From NCBI RefSeq assembly GCF_000763135.2, contig NZ_JRPR02000006.1:1-64000 (forward strand): a stretch of 64,000 nt of DNA. The letters run 5' to 3'. The notes under the pieces are model-generated. The model searched no databases and was not told where the DNA came from. It was given only the letters and a program-made list of their open reading frames with translations. A program made the translations under genes and the position numbers. The stretch is from Helicobacter jaachi (GTDB lineage Bacteria; Campylobacterota; Campylobacteria; Campylobacterales; Helicobacteraceae). Below, one piece after another: positions 37,886-46,433 of this stretch (positions are counted from its first letter, which is position 1; each line of letters starts with the position of its first letter).

Positions 37886-39354
37886 TGCACCTCAAAGGTC
37901 TTAATTTGAGCCAAAGATAAAAGGGCAAAATTCGTATTTTTATTGCGTTTAGATTCTTTACCAATTTTGATGATAGAAGCAGGCGTTTGAAATTTCAGTT
38001 CAGAATCTATGTAGATAAGCTCAAAGGCTTGACGATTAACCGCGCTAAAATACTCAATTTCTTTATGATAAATCACCACATTATAAAATTTGCTCGCAGA
38101 CATAATCTTAATTTTTAAATCTAGCCCAAAGTTTGGATTATCTGTAAAAATTAAAAAGTGCTTAGCATTTTTTGACATATACTTATTGTAATACTGATAC
38201 ACTGCATATTCATTATCACGCAGCTTGCCTTTATCGAGCATTTTTACATGATTGCCCAAAAATGTCATCGCGCAAAATGGGCTATTAATATTATGCTTAA
38301 AAAATACATTTTTAATCGCTAAAGAACTCATACCCAAATGCCATAATTTATTATCAATATGCGTAGCACAAATATCCATAGCCTCTTTAGTTTTGCTAAT
38401 AAGAATCTCATACATTTTGTGGAATACCTCTTCAAATTTCACTAAATTTTCTTTCTTAAAATTATCAGAGAGTGCCTTTAGCCTATCAATAGTCGCACTT
38501 AGAATCTTAATATCAGATTCAGCCTTAGTAATAATCGCTCTAGTCCTTATAGCACGCTCCTCTAAAGCCTTTGGGTCGCCCTTTTTGGCATCAAGCTTAG
38601 ATTTAATCGAGCGCAGCTCCATAGAGCCTACGCGGATTTTATTTTGCAAGGAGAGCTTTTTTTCATTAAAGGTCTCAATCGCTCTTAGCACGCCCTTATA
38701 ATGATACTGCACATCAAGGAAGCATTCTTGATAAATTTTATCGGGCGTAAGATTAGTATTAGTTTGAAAATGTCGATAAGAGTATTCTAATTTTTTAAGC
38801 ACCTGCATATCATCGGCAAAATTATCCATAGTAATGTGCCTATCATTAAACACCAAATAATCAATCGCCTTTGACAAATAAGGCTTAATCACAATGTAAT
38901 TAATCTTTTTTTGCGGCTCTTCGCCATCGTCCATTCCCGCAATAGAATTTAGGGCGTTAAACTCCTCTTGGAAATACTCCTTTATACTTTCAGGAATAGG
39001 CGTGCTAAGCTGGATACTATTTAATTTTAAATAATTTGTCTCTGCAAAAATCTGCTTAGCAATAGCCGCTTTAGCATCAGCCTCTTTACTTTTTAGCTCA
39101 TCATCAGTATTAGTGCGCCAAAAGTCAATCTCGCGTATCAGCCCACCTTCAGGGAAACTTTGATAGCGCGAAGCCTTGCAATCTGTGATGACATACCCGC
39201 CATCATCAAGCCTAAATTCTACAAGCATACCCGCACTTGGCATCATTCGTTGGTCATGCCAGCTTGTATTGCGTAATTCAAAAATCTTTTTTGAAGCATT
39301 CACCACAACGCCATTTTTTGTTTGATTAGAATATCTTAATATCTTGCCATGCAC
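37882..39354 (-). CDS. Hypothetical protein: small beta-barrel N-terminus, coiled coil, receiver-like C-terminus
   Basis: 490 residues. I cannot name it. Residues 1-65 look like a cold-shock/OB-type barrel (GKILRYSNQTKNGVVVN, ...GMLVEFRLDDGGYVIT). The middle (about 215-320) is a long Lys/Glu-rich helical region. The end (about 395-465) has the strand/loop pattern of a response-regulator receiver (HFLIFTDNPNFG, VVIYHKEIEYF, ELIYIDSEL), apparently without the usual phosphate-accepting aspartate. It has no TM segment. It leads the minus-strand run and overlaps the ABC-F gene by 4 nt, so a role linked to translation or stress is possible but unproven. Confidence 0.75.
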   Translation of the reverse strand: MHGKILRYSNQTKNGVVVNASKKIFELRNTSWHDQRMMPSAGMLVEFRLDDGGYVITDCKASRYQSFPEGGLIREIDFWRTNTDDELKSKEADAKAAIAKQIFAETNYLKLNSIQLSTPIPESIKEYFQEEFNALNSIAGMDDGEEPQKKINYIVIKPYLSKAIDYLVFNDRHITMDNFADDMQVLKKLEYSYRHFQTNTNLTPDKIYQECFLDVQYHYKGVLRAIETFNEKKLSLQNKIRVGSMELRSIKSKLDAKKGDPKALEERAIRTRAIITKAESDIKILSATIDRLKALSDNFKKENLVKFEEVFHKMYEILISKTKEAMDICATHIDNKLWHLGMSSLAIKNVFFKHNINSPFCAMTFLGNHVKMLDKGKLRDNEYAVYQYYNKYMSKNAKHFLIFTDNPNFGLDLKIKIMSASKFYNVVIYHKEIEYFSAVNRQAFELIYIDSELKFQTPASIIKIGKESKRNKNTNFALLSLAQIKTFEVQ

Positions 39355-39469
39355 CTTTATGCTCCTATATTATTTAATATTTCTTTAAGATTTAAGCTCA
39401 CAACAAAAATGCACATTCTAGCTAATTAAAAATAAAAAAATCATTATGAATTTCTAAAATTCTTTATGA

Positions 39470-39475
39470 TATAAT
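39470..39475 (+). promoter_or_regulatory. -10 element upstream of ftsK
   Basis: TATAAT preceded by TGA lies about 140 nt before the ftsK coding start, divergent from the gene ending its 5' side at 39354. The 5' leader would hold an AGAATCTA/TAGATTCTATAAA inverted pair (39556-39583). Confidence 0.45.
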
Positions 39476-39598
39476 GCGCGCTTTTTAAATCCAAATGCTT
39501 TTACATAAATTTACAGCACACGCGCAGTTTTTGGGCGTATCTTTAGTGCTTTTATAGAATCTAAACAGGCTAGATTCTATAAATTTTTAAAGCAACAC

Positions 39599-39614
39599 AA
39601 AAGGACATCTCATA
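39599..39614 (+). promoter_or_regulatory. Ribosome site with apparent ATA start of ftsK
   Basis: AAAAGGA (39599-39605) is followed at 6 nt by ATA (39612). The frame then reads KKLYLYIALNIILLF, a typical positive-then-hydrophobic N-terminus, and an in-frame stop lies at 39588. No ATG, GTG or TTG occurs in this frame before the TTG at 39651, which has no ribosome site and would cut the first TM. Confidence 0.55.
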
Positions 39615-42600
39615 AAAAAACTATATCTTTACATCGCGCTTAATATCATTTTGCTTTTTTTATCCATTGCGACTATCATAGGCGATTATGGGCTTGTAGG
39701 GAACTTTGGCATATACTTTGCCACGCTTAATCTTAACATTTTTGGCTATATCGCTTATGTGTATTTGCCCTTATTGCTCTACCCGCTTTTTAGATTCTAT
39801 AAAAGCCCCACTATCACCTTTAGGCGGCTTGAACTCATCGTATCATGCTCGCTTTTTTTCATAGCGCTTTTAATCTTGCAATCCCTTAGCCTGCAACAAG
39901 GCGCATTTGGCAACGCAATAGTGCTTTTTTTAAAAAATTATATCGGCTATGTTGGCGTGTGGGTGCTTGATGTATTCTTTTTTATATTTGCTTGGCTTAT
40001 TTTCACGCAGCGCAATATTGATGTGCTTTTAAAACAGACAAAAAACAAGTGCCTTGTGGCGTTTGATGTCATTAAACACATAAGTTTATTGCTCTACGCC
40101 TTAGGTGTAAAACTCACAAAAAGCTTTCTTGCCTTTATCCGTCCGCATATACATAATCTCTTTGCCAAAAAAACGCAAGATGTCCTTGACTTGCAATCCG
40201 CTGCGCAAGAGCGCACCAAGGCTCCAAGCTATGATTTTAAAGATGTGCTTGTGGAGAGGGCATTTGATGAAATGGCACAAAGTCCTAATGCTGCTCCTAA
40301 TGCTACTAATATAACGCACACTCCCATGCCTGCTGTAGATTCTATAAATACAGAATCTACAGACTCTCAAAATGTATCGCCCACTCAAGCAGATTCTATA
40401 AACACAAATATCCAAACTAATGCCGATACAAGCGCAAGTGCGCCACTTTTAGAGATTGTAGAATCCTCACAAAGCGATATGAATTTAGAGGAGTTTTTCA
40501 AAACACAAAGAATAAAACATCAAGATATGCTTAAAAATCTTAAAAACCAGCCGCACACTGCCCTATCTCAGCCCGCTATAGAGCTTACAGAATCCCTTAA
40601 GCACACTCAAGCCAATATCTCACAAGAATCTACATCATCTAAATCCATTCCCACGCCCCCACCGCGCCCCATTAACCCAGATGTATTTTTGCAATCTGCG
40701 CAACATACTGTATCTACAAATACAGAATCTACCTCCATTGCGGCATCTAGCACACAGGCAAGTATTAAAGAGGAGAATATCAAAGCCGCATCGCACACTA
40801 AAGAATATGGGCAAATGCTAGATTCTATGCAGGATAAAAAAAGTGTGCAAAGCACGCAAGCAGATACGCAAGTGCCTGAAAACAAAACGACATATGATGA
40901 TAATCTTTTTGCTAAAGAGATGCCATTTATTCCCATTCCACCGCTTCAACAAACGCCTAAACAAGAGCGCGCGCCACATTTTGCAAATACAGAATCTGCC
41001 ACAGATTCTATAAGAGTAGATTCTACAAACACAGAATCTGCCCACACAGAATCTACAAATACGCAATCCACCACCCTAGCGCAAAATAGCGCGCAAAGCA
41101 CGCCTATGCCACAAACCCTTGAACTTGATATTAAAGAAATTACAGAATCTAATCCCACGCAGTGGGTAGATTCTATCGTGCAAGAAATTCCCACAAAAGA
41201 AGTCCCTACGCAAAAAATCCCTCCGCAAGCACCCCACGCGCAAGAGCCAAATCACAAGCCCACCCATACTCGTGTAACAGAGCTTGCTGAAAATAAAGCA
41301 CTTTTAAATAACCTTGAATATGGCAAAGTGAATAAGCCTCTTAATTTTAAACTTCCCTCTACAAGCCTGCTTAACCAACCTCTAGGCGAGAAAGTAGAAA
41401 TTGATGGCAGCGAGATTGATAGAAAGATTGAGGATTTGCTCTCAAAGCTTAAGATGTTCCGTGTGGAGGGCGATATAGCGCGCACATATTCAGGTCCTAT
41501 TGTTACTACATTTGAATTTCGTCCCGCGCCCAATGTGAAAGTGAGCAAAATTCTTACCCTTGAAGATGACTTGGCTATGGCTTTGCGCGCGCATTCAATC
41601 CGCATTCAAGCGCCTATCCCGGGCAAAGATGTGGTAGGCATTGAAATACCCAATAACCATACGCAAACTATCTATCTGCGCGAAGTATTAGAATCTGATT
41701 TGTTTAAAACCTCCACTTCGCCGCTCACGCTTGCGCTTGGCAAGGACATTGTAGGCAATCCCTTTATCACAGATTTAAAAAAACTGCCGCATTTGCTCAT
41801 CGCAGGCACAACAGGCAGCGGGAAAAGTGTGGGCATTAATGCGATGATTTTATCCCTGCTCTATAAAAATTCACCAGATAATTTAAAGCTTTTAATGATT
41901 GACCCCAAAAAGGTGGAATTTAGCATTTATGCGGATATCCCTCATCTCATCACGCCCATTATTACGCAGCCCAAAAAGGCGATTGTAGGCTTAAATAGCG
42001 CTATGGCTGAAATGGATAGACGATATGATTTAATGAGTGAAATGCGCACCAAAGATATTGATAGCTACAACCGCAAAGTGCTAAGTGAGGGCGGAGAAAA
42101 ATTTGCATATTTGGTGATTATTATTGATGAATTAGCGGATTTAATGATGACAGGAGGCAAAGAAGTGGAATTTGCGCTAGCGCGTATTGCTCAAATGGGG
42201 CGCGCGTGCGGCATTCACATTATCGTAGCTACGCAGCGCCCAAGCGTTGATGTGGTAACAGGACTAATCAAAACCAATCTCCCCTCGCGCATTAGCTACA
42301 AGGTGGGCAGCAAGATAGATTCTAAAGTTATCCTTGATACCTTTGGCGCAGAATCTTTGCTAGGCAAAGGCGATATGCTATTTACCCCGCCGGGATTAGG
42401 TGGCGTTATGCGCTTGCACGCGCCATGGAATACTGAAGAAGAAATTGAAAAAGTGGCAGAATTTTTAAAAGCCCAACAAGTGGCTCAATACGATAAACAT
42501 TTTATGCTTGATGAGCGAGATAATTTAGTAAGTAGCAACGCAGATAGCCAAAATGGCGAGAATAGCGATTTACTAAGCGAGGCAAAAAATATTATTTTGC

Positions 42601-42746
42601 AAGATAGAAAGACTTCGGCAAGTTATCTACAAAGGCGATTATCTATAGGCTACAATAAGGCGGCAAACTTGGTCGAGCAGCTTGAAAATGAGGGCTTTCT
42701 CTCCGCGCCAAATATTAAAGGTGTGCGCGAAATACTTGGGCAGTAG
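39612..42746 (+). CDS. ftsK: DNA translocase FtsK
   Basis: About 1044 residues from the apparent ATA start (1031 from TTG at 39651). It coordinates chromosome segregation and division at the septum. Four or so TM segments lie in residues 1-165. A long disordered linker (about 190-570) is rich in Gln, Ser, Thr and Glu and contains several AGAATCTA-derived stretches (VDSINTEST, TESATDSIRVDSTN). The motor domain follows with Walker A AGTTGSGKSVGIN, Walker B LVIIIDELADLMM and VATQRPSVDVVTG. The gamma winged helix (SYLQRRLSIGYNKAANLVEQL) ends the protein. Confidence 0.93.
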   Translation: MKKLYLYIALNIILLFLSIATIIGDYGLVGNFGIYFATLNLNIFGYIAYVYLPLLLYPLFRFYKSPTITFRRLELIVSCSLFFIALLILQSLSLQQGAFGNAIVLFLKNYIGYVGVWVLDVFFFIFAWLIFTQRNIDVLLKQTKNKCLVAFDVIKHISLLLYALGVKLTKSFLAFIRPHIHNLFAKKTQDVLDLQSAAQERTKAPSYDFKDVLVERAFDEMAQSPNAAPNATNITHTPMPAVDSINTESTDSQNVSPTQADSINTNIQTNADTSASAPLLEIVESSQSDMNLEEFFKTQRIKHQDMLKNLKNQPHTALSQPAIELTESLKHTQANISQESTSSKSIPTPPPRPINPDVFLQSAQHTVSTNTESTSIAASSTQASIKEENIKAASHTKEYGQMLDSMQDKKSVQSTQADTQVPENKTTYDDNLFAKEMPFIPIPPLQQTPKQERAPHFANTESATDSIRVDSTNTESAHTESTNTQSTTLAQNSAQSTPMPQTLELDIKEITESNPTQWVDSIVQEIPTKEVPTQKIPPQAPHAQEPNHKPTHTRVTELAENKALLNNLEYGKVNKPLNFKLPSTSLLNQPLGEKVEIDGSEIDRKIEDLLSKLKMFRVEGDIARTYSGPIVTTFEFRPAPNVKVSKILTLEDDLAMALRAHSIRIQAPIPGKDVVGIEIPNNHTQTIYLREVLESDLFKTSTSPLTLALGKDIVGNPFITDLKKLPHLLIAGTTGSGKSVGINAMILSLLYKNSPDNLKLLMIDPKKVEFSIYADIPHLITPIITQPKKAIVGLNSAMAEMDRRYDLMSEMRTKDIDSYNRKVLSEGGEKFAYLVIIIDELADLMMTGGKEVEFALARIAQMGRACGIHIIVATQRPSVDVVTGLIKTNLPSRISYKVGSKIDSKVILDTFGAESLLGKGDMLFTPPGLGGVMRLHAPWNTEEEIEKVAEFLKAQQVAQYDKHFMLDERDNLVSSNADSQNGENSDLLSEAKNIILQDRKTSASYLQRRLSIGYNKAANLVEQLENEGFLSAPNIKGVREILGQ
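40335..40405. repeat. 71-bp coding repeat, copy in ftsK
   Basis: It begins with the palindrome TAGATTCT-ATAAATAC-AGAATCTA and ends with another AGATTCTATAAA. About 65 of 71 positions match 48852-48922. It is read as VDSINTEST...ADSIN in the FtsK linker. Confidence 0.85.
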
Positions 42747-42818
42747 CGTTAATAAGTGTTTAATTTAAGTTTATAGAATCTTAGTTTGTTAAAAATTTAA
42801 GATATTAGGAGCATTTAG

Positions 42819-44276
42819 ATGCAATCTAACACATTAAAAACCATTTGCGTATTTCACATATTTTTTTTAGGATTTTTGCTTTTAAATAGCGCATTTGCCA
42901 TTGATTTCAAAGAAGCCCCAAAGGCGCAAAAGCGCATTAATCCGCAAGAGGGCAACGATAGCATTTATTCTTACAACTCTTCCATTGAGGACGCCAAAAA
43001 AGCAGTGGTGAATATCTCTGCGCAAAAAACTATTAATAATCAACTCTCTCACCCTATGTTTAGCGACCCATTTTTCCAACAATTTTTTGGCGATATTTAT
43101 GGGCAGGTGCCTAGAGAACGCTTTGAACGCTCACTTGGAAGTGGTGTAATTATCTCAAACGATGGCTATATTATTACTAACTATCATGTGATTGAAGATG
43201 CGAGCAAAGTGCTTGTATCGCTAGCTGATAATCCCAAAGAATACGCCGCAAAAATCATTGGCACAGATGCAAGAAGTGATTTAGCTGTTATTAAAATTGA
43301 GCAAACAAATCTTTCACCTATTGCTTTTGCCCAAAGTGCTAATGTGCTTGTGGGCGATGTGGCTTTTGCGATAGGCAATCCCTTTGGCGTGGGCGAAACT
43401 GTTACGCAAGGTATTGTCTCCGCACTTAATAAAACAGGCATAGGCATTAATGATTATGAAAACTTTATACAAACTGATGCTTCTATAAATCCGGGCAACT
43501 CTGGCGGTGCGCTGGTAGATTCACGCGGTGCGCTTATTGGCATTAATACAGCCATTTTGTCGCGCACAGGTGGAAATCACGGCGTGGGGTTTGCCATTCC
43601 TTCAGATATGGTAAAAAAGATTGCCAAAGAGCTTATCGAAAAAGGCAGCATTAAGCGTGGATTTTTAGGCGTGGGTATCCAAGATGTAAGCAGTGATTTA
43701 AAAGATAGTTATAATGATAATACCGGCGCGGTGGTCATTAGCCTTGAGCCTCAATCCCCTGCGGCAAAAGCTGGGCTTATGGTATGGGACTTAATCACGC
43801 ACATCAATGGCAAAAAAGTCTCAAGTGCGGCTGAACTTAAAAACCTCATCGGTATGCTTTCTCCCAATGAAAAAGTGGTGGTAAAATTTATCCGCGACAA
43901 GCAAGAGCGCGTAACGCAAATCACACTCACAGAGCAGCCAAACACGCAGCAAGGCAAGCAAAACCCTGCAGCCCAAGACAATCAAAGCAACTCCTCACTT
44001 AATCTACAAGGCTTAGAAGTAGCCGAGCTTAATAACAGCACGCGCCAACGCTATAGAATCCCAAATGGCGTTGATGGCGTGGTGGTTACACGCGTTAGCC
44101 CTAACTCAAAAGCACAAGAGGCAGGATTTGAAATAGGCGATGTTATCGCGCAAGTTGAGAGTATGCCCATTAGAAAGCCTGCGGATTTAAGCACTGCTTT
44201 CACGCGCTTTAAAGATAAAAATAAAAGAATCCTTGTCTATAGCGCTAATGGCACAAAAACCATTCTCATCAAATAA
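42819..44276 (+). CDS. degQ: Periplasmic serine protease DegQ/HtrA
   Basis: 485 residues with a signal peptide (about 1-27). The trypsin-like triad is H123 (TNYHVIED), D154 (ARSDLAVIK) and S228 (INPGNSGGALV). Two PDZ domains follow (about 285-370 and 395-480), separated by a Gln/Asn-rich linker. It degrades or refolds damaged envelope proteins. AGGAG precedes the ATG. A run of eight T lies in the signal-peptide codons and might be slippery. Confidence 0.95.
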   Translation: MQSNTLKTICVFHIFFLGFLLLNSAFAIDFKEAPKAQKRINPQEGNDSIYSYNSSIEDAKKAVVNISAQKTINNQLSHPMFSDPFFQQFFGDIYGQVPRERFERSLGSGVIISNDGYIITNYHVIEDASKVLVSLADNPKEYAAKIIGTDARSDLAVIKIEQTNLSPIAFAQSANVLVGDVAFAIGNPFGVGETVTQGIVSALNKTGIGINDYENFIQTDASINPGNSGGALVDSRGALIGINTAILSRTGGNHGVGFAIPSDMVKKIAKELIEKGSIKRGFLGVGIQDVSSDLKDSYNDNTGAVVISLEPQSPAAKAGLMVWDLITHINGKKVSSAAELKNLIGMLSPNEKVVVKFIRDKQERVTQITLTEQPNTQQGKQNPAAQDNQSNSSLNLQGLEVAELNNSTRQRYRIPNGVDGVVVTRVSPNSKAQEAGFEIGDVIAQVESMPIRKPADLSTAFTRFKDKNKRILVYSANGTKTILIK

Positions 44277-44287
44277 GGAGTGCGCAA

Positions 44288-45124
44288 GTGGTAATGCTTG
44301 ATAATAGGCAGCTCACGCTTATAAAAGAGCGGCTTTATAAATATTGTGGTGTGTTTTTGAGCGATTCAAAGCTTACAATGATAAAAAATAGAATCTACCG
44401 CCTTATGCGGGAGACGCAAATCCACGATATTGATACGCTACTTTCTCAAATTGAAAGCAATACTAAAATTAGACAGCAATTTATTAATAGCTTTACCACT
44501 AATAAAACAGATTTTTTTCGCGAGGATTTTCACTTTCAAGATATGATTGACCGCTCTTTGCCACTACTTTTTAAACTCAATAAACCCATTAAAATCTATT
44601 GTTGTGCCTCCTCCACAGGGCAAGAGCCATATTCTATTGCTATGAGCGTGCTGTATGCTAAGAAATTATATTCAGCTTCTACACCTGTGAGTATTATTGC
44701 TACAGATATTGATACAGATGTACTGCAAGAGGCTATGGAGGGCGTTTATACTATTGACTTTAATGTAGAAAAATTCCCAAATTGGTGTGATGTGAATGAG
44801 TATTTTGACGCAGTAGATGAGGGCAAGACGCAAGCTGTGCGGATTTTAAAAGTAAAAGATAAACTAAGGTCAATGATTACTTTTAAGCAAGTTAATCTCT
44901 TTGATAAGCGCTATCCTTTTATGCGAGATGAGTTTGATATATTATTTTGCCGCAATGTGCTTATTTATTTTAAGCAGCAAGACCAGCAAGATATTCTAGC
45001 GCGCCTTATTGACACGCTTCGCATTGATGGGACATTTTATCTAGGGCATTCAGAAAGTCTCTATCATTTTGTGGATAAATTTGAAAAGCTTGGCAATAAA
45101 ACTTTTGTGAAAATAAAGGCGTGA
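44288..45124 (+). CDS. cheR: Chemoreceptor methyltransferase CheR
   Basis: 278 residues. A small N-terminal helical domain is followed by the SAM-dependent domain with NKTDFFREDFHF, CCASSTGQEPYSIAM and DILFCRNVLIYF. It methylates glutamates of chemotaxis receptors. AGGAG at 7 nt supports the GTG at 44288. It is followed by cheB with overlap; H. pylori lacks both, other Helicobacter and Campylobacter have them. Confidence 0.93.
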   Translation: MVMLDNRQLTLIKERLYKYCGVFLSDSKLTMIKNRIYRLMRETQIHDIDTLLSQIESNTKIRQQFINSFTTNKTDFFREDFHFQDMIDRSLPLLFKLNKPIKIYCCASSTGQEPYSIAMSVLYAKKLYSASTPVSIIATDIDTDVLQEAMEGVYTIDFNVEKFPNWCDVNEYFDAVDEGKTQAVRILKVKDKLRSMITFKQVNLFDKRYPFMRDEFDILFCRNVLIYFKQQDQQDILARLIDTLRIDGTFYLGHSESLYHFVDKFEKLGNKTFVKIKA

Positions 45125-45126
45125 TA

Positions 45127-45822
45127 ATGCTGCTTATGGAAACGACTAAATATCACCCAGACACTATTTTAAAAAGTAATCCTTGCAAAATCATACGCGG
45201 CAAGCTTGTGGTGATTGGCGCTTCTACAGGCGGAGTTGATGCGCTCTCTTATATTTTTTCTCGCCTGCCGGCAAAGCTCCCTCCCATAGCGGTGGTGCAG
45301 CATATCCCTCCCACTTTTGGTTCTTCATTTGTTAAAAGACTAGATACACTCTCTGAGCTTAGTATCTGTGAGGTTACAAGCAAAGTGCCGCTTAAGGATA
45401 ATCATGTGTATGTAGCAGGTGGGAATAAGCATATGGTGATTGATTTTGCTATGGGGTCATACTATGCGCGCTCGCTTGATGAGGAAAAGCGTATATCGCG
45501 GCATAAGCCTAGCGTGGATATTTTATTCCGCAGTGCTAATAACGCCGCAGGGCGCTCTGCACTAGGCATCATACTCACAGGAATGGGCGATGATGGCTGT
45601 ATAGGCTTAAAGGAGCTGCACGATAATGGCGCGCATACACTCGCAGAAAATGAGGAAGATTGCGTGGTGTTCGGTATGCCCAAAAAGGCTATTGAAATGG
45701 GAGCTGTGAGTGAGATTCTAAGCCTTGATATGATTATTCACCGCATTATTGATTACGCGCAAAAGCCGCTTAAAGCGCTACTTAAAGATGATGAAGAGCC
45801 TGCTATCTTGCCACAGAAATAG
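45127..45822 (+). CDS. cheB: Chemoreceptor methylesterase CheB (catalytic domain only)
   Basis: About 231 residues. It contains only the methylesterase domain and no receiver domain, as in Campylobacter, so it is not controlled by phosphorylation in the usual way. The triad is Ser in VIGASTGGVDAL, His in VVQHIPPTFGSSFVKRLD and Asp in GMGDDGCIGL. The start could be GTG 45121, ATG 45127 or ATG 45136; AAGG is best spaced for 45127. Confidence 0.92.
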   Translation: MLLMETTKYHPDTILKSNPCKIIRGKLVVIGASTGGVDALSYIFSRLPAKLPPIAVVQHIPPTFGSSFVKRLDTLSELSICEVTSKVPLKDNHVYVAGGNKHMVIDFAMGSYYARSLDEEKRISRHKPSVDILFRSANNAAGRSALGIILTGMGDDGCIGLKELHDNGAHTLAENEEDCVVFGMPKKAIEMGAVSEILSLDMIIHRIIDYAQKPLKALLKDDEEPAILPQK

Positions 45823-45910
45823 TCTATTTTAATCTTGAAAATTCTAAAATTTTAAAATAATTGCTAAAGTATGACTTGCATTGAGTATATTAGAATCTAG
45901 ATTCTAAAAA

Positions 45911-46414
45911 ATGGTTAGCAAAATGACAATATTAGGGATTATTCATCTGCTGTGTGCGTGCGTGGTGGTGGGCTATTTGGCGTATGATGTGCTTGTGTTT
46001 AGCTTTTTTAAAAAAAATCGAAATGAGAGCGAATTTAAGTCATTAAAGCGTGAGATTCTAAAGCCTAGCGTGATTTTGCTAGGGAGTGCGTTTTTAGGCT
46101 TAATGCTTAGCGGGGCGGGACTTGCTAGCTTTTATATTGATACAAGTAATGGAATCTTGCAAGGAATATTTATGGTATTTAAAGAGGGGCTTTTAGAGAT
46201 TAAAGATTTCTTAATAGATTCTAAAAATTTGAATTTTTATGGCATATTAACGCTAAAATTGCTAACTATTTCACTGCTATTTATTTTCACACCTATATCA
46301 TTTTTTTATATTTTAGTGCTAAAAAAGGCTGACCCAATGCGTAGATTTTATCATCATTTAGCATTGATAATATGTCTTATAGCCGTGATTTTAGCTCGCC
46401 TCCTAGCACATTAA
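45911..46414 (+). CDS. CopD-like integral membrane protein
   Basis: 167 residues with four TM segments: MTILGIIHLLCACVVVGYL, PSVILLGSAFLGLMLSGAGL, LTLKLLTISLLFIFTPISFF, and HLALIICLIAVILARLL. The arrangement is like the CopD/DUF2269-type small membrane proteins that may bind heme or metal; I see no decisive motif. No clear ribosome site lies before the first ATG, so the ATG at 45923 is also possible. Confidence 0.6.
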   Translation: MVSKMTILGIIHLLCACVVVGYLAYDVLVFSFFKKNRNESEFKSLKREILKPSVILLGSAFLGLMLSGAGLASFYIDTSNGILQGIFMVFKEGLLEIKDFLIDSKNLNFYGILTLKLLTISLLFIFTPISFFYILVLKKADPMRRFYHHLALIICLIAVILARLLAH

Positions 46415-46433
46415 TTTTGTTTAATCACAGAAT

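Noticed and set aside
42868-42878. T8 run in the degQ signal peptide as a contingency tract
   Set aside because: The gene is in frame, the run is short for switching and encodes ordinary hydrophobic residues.
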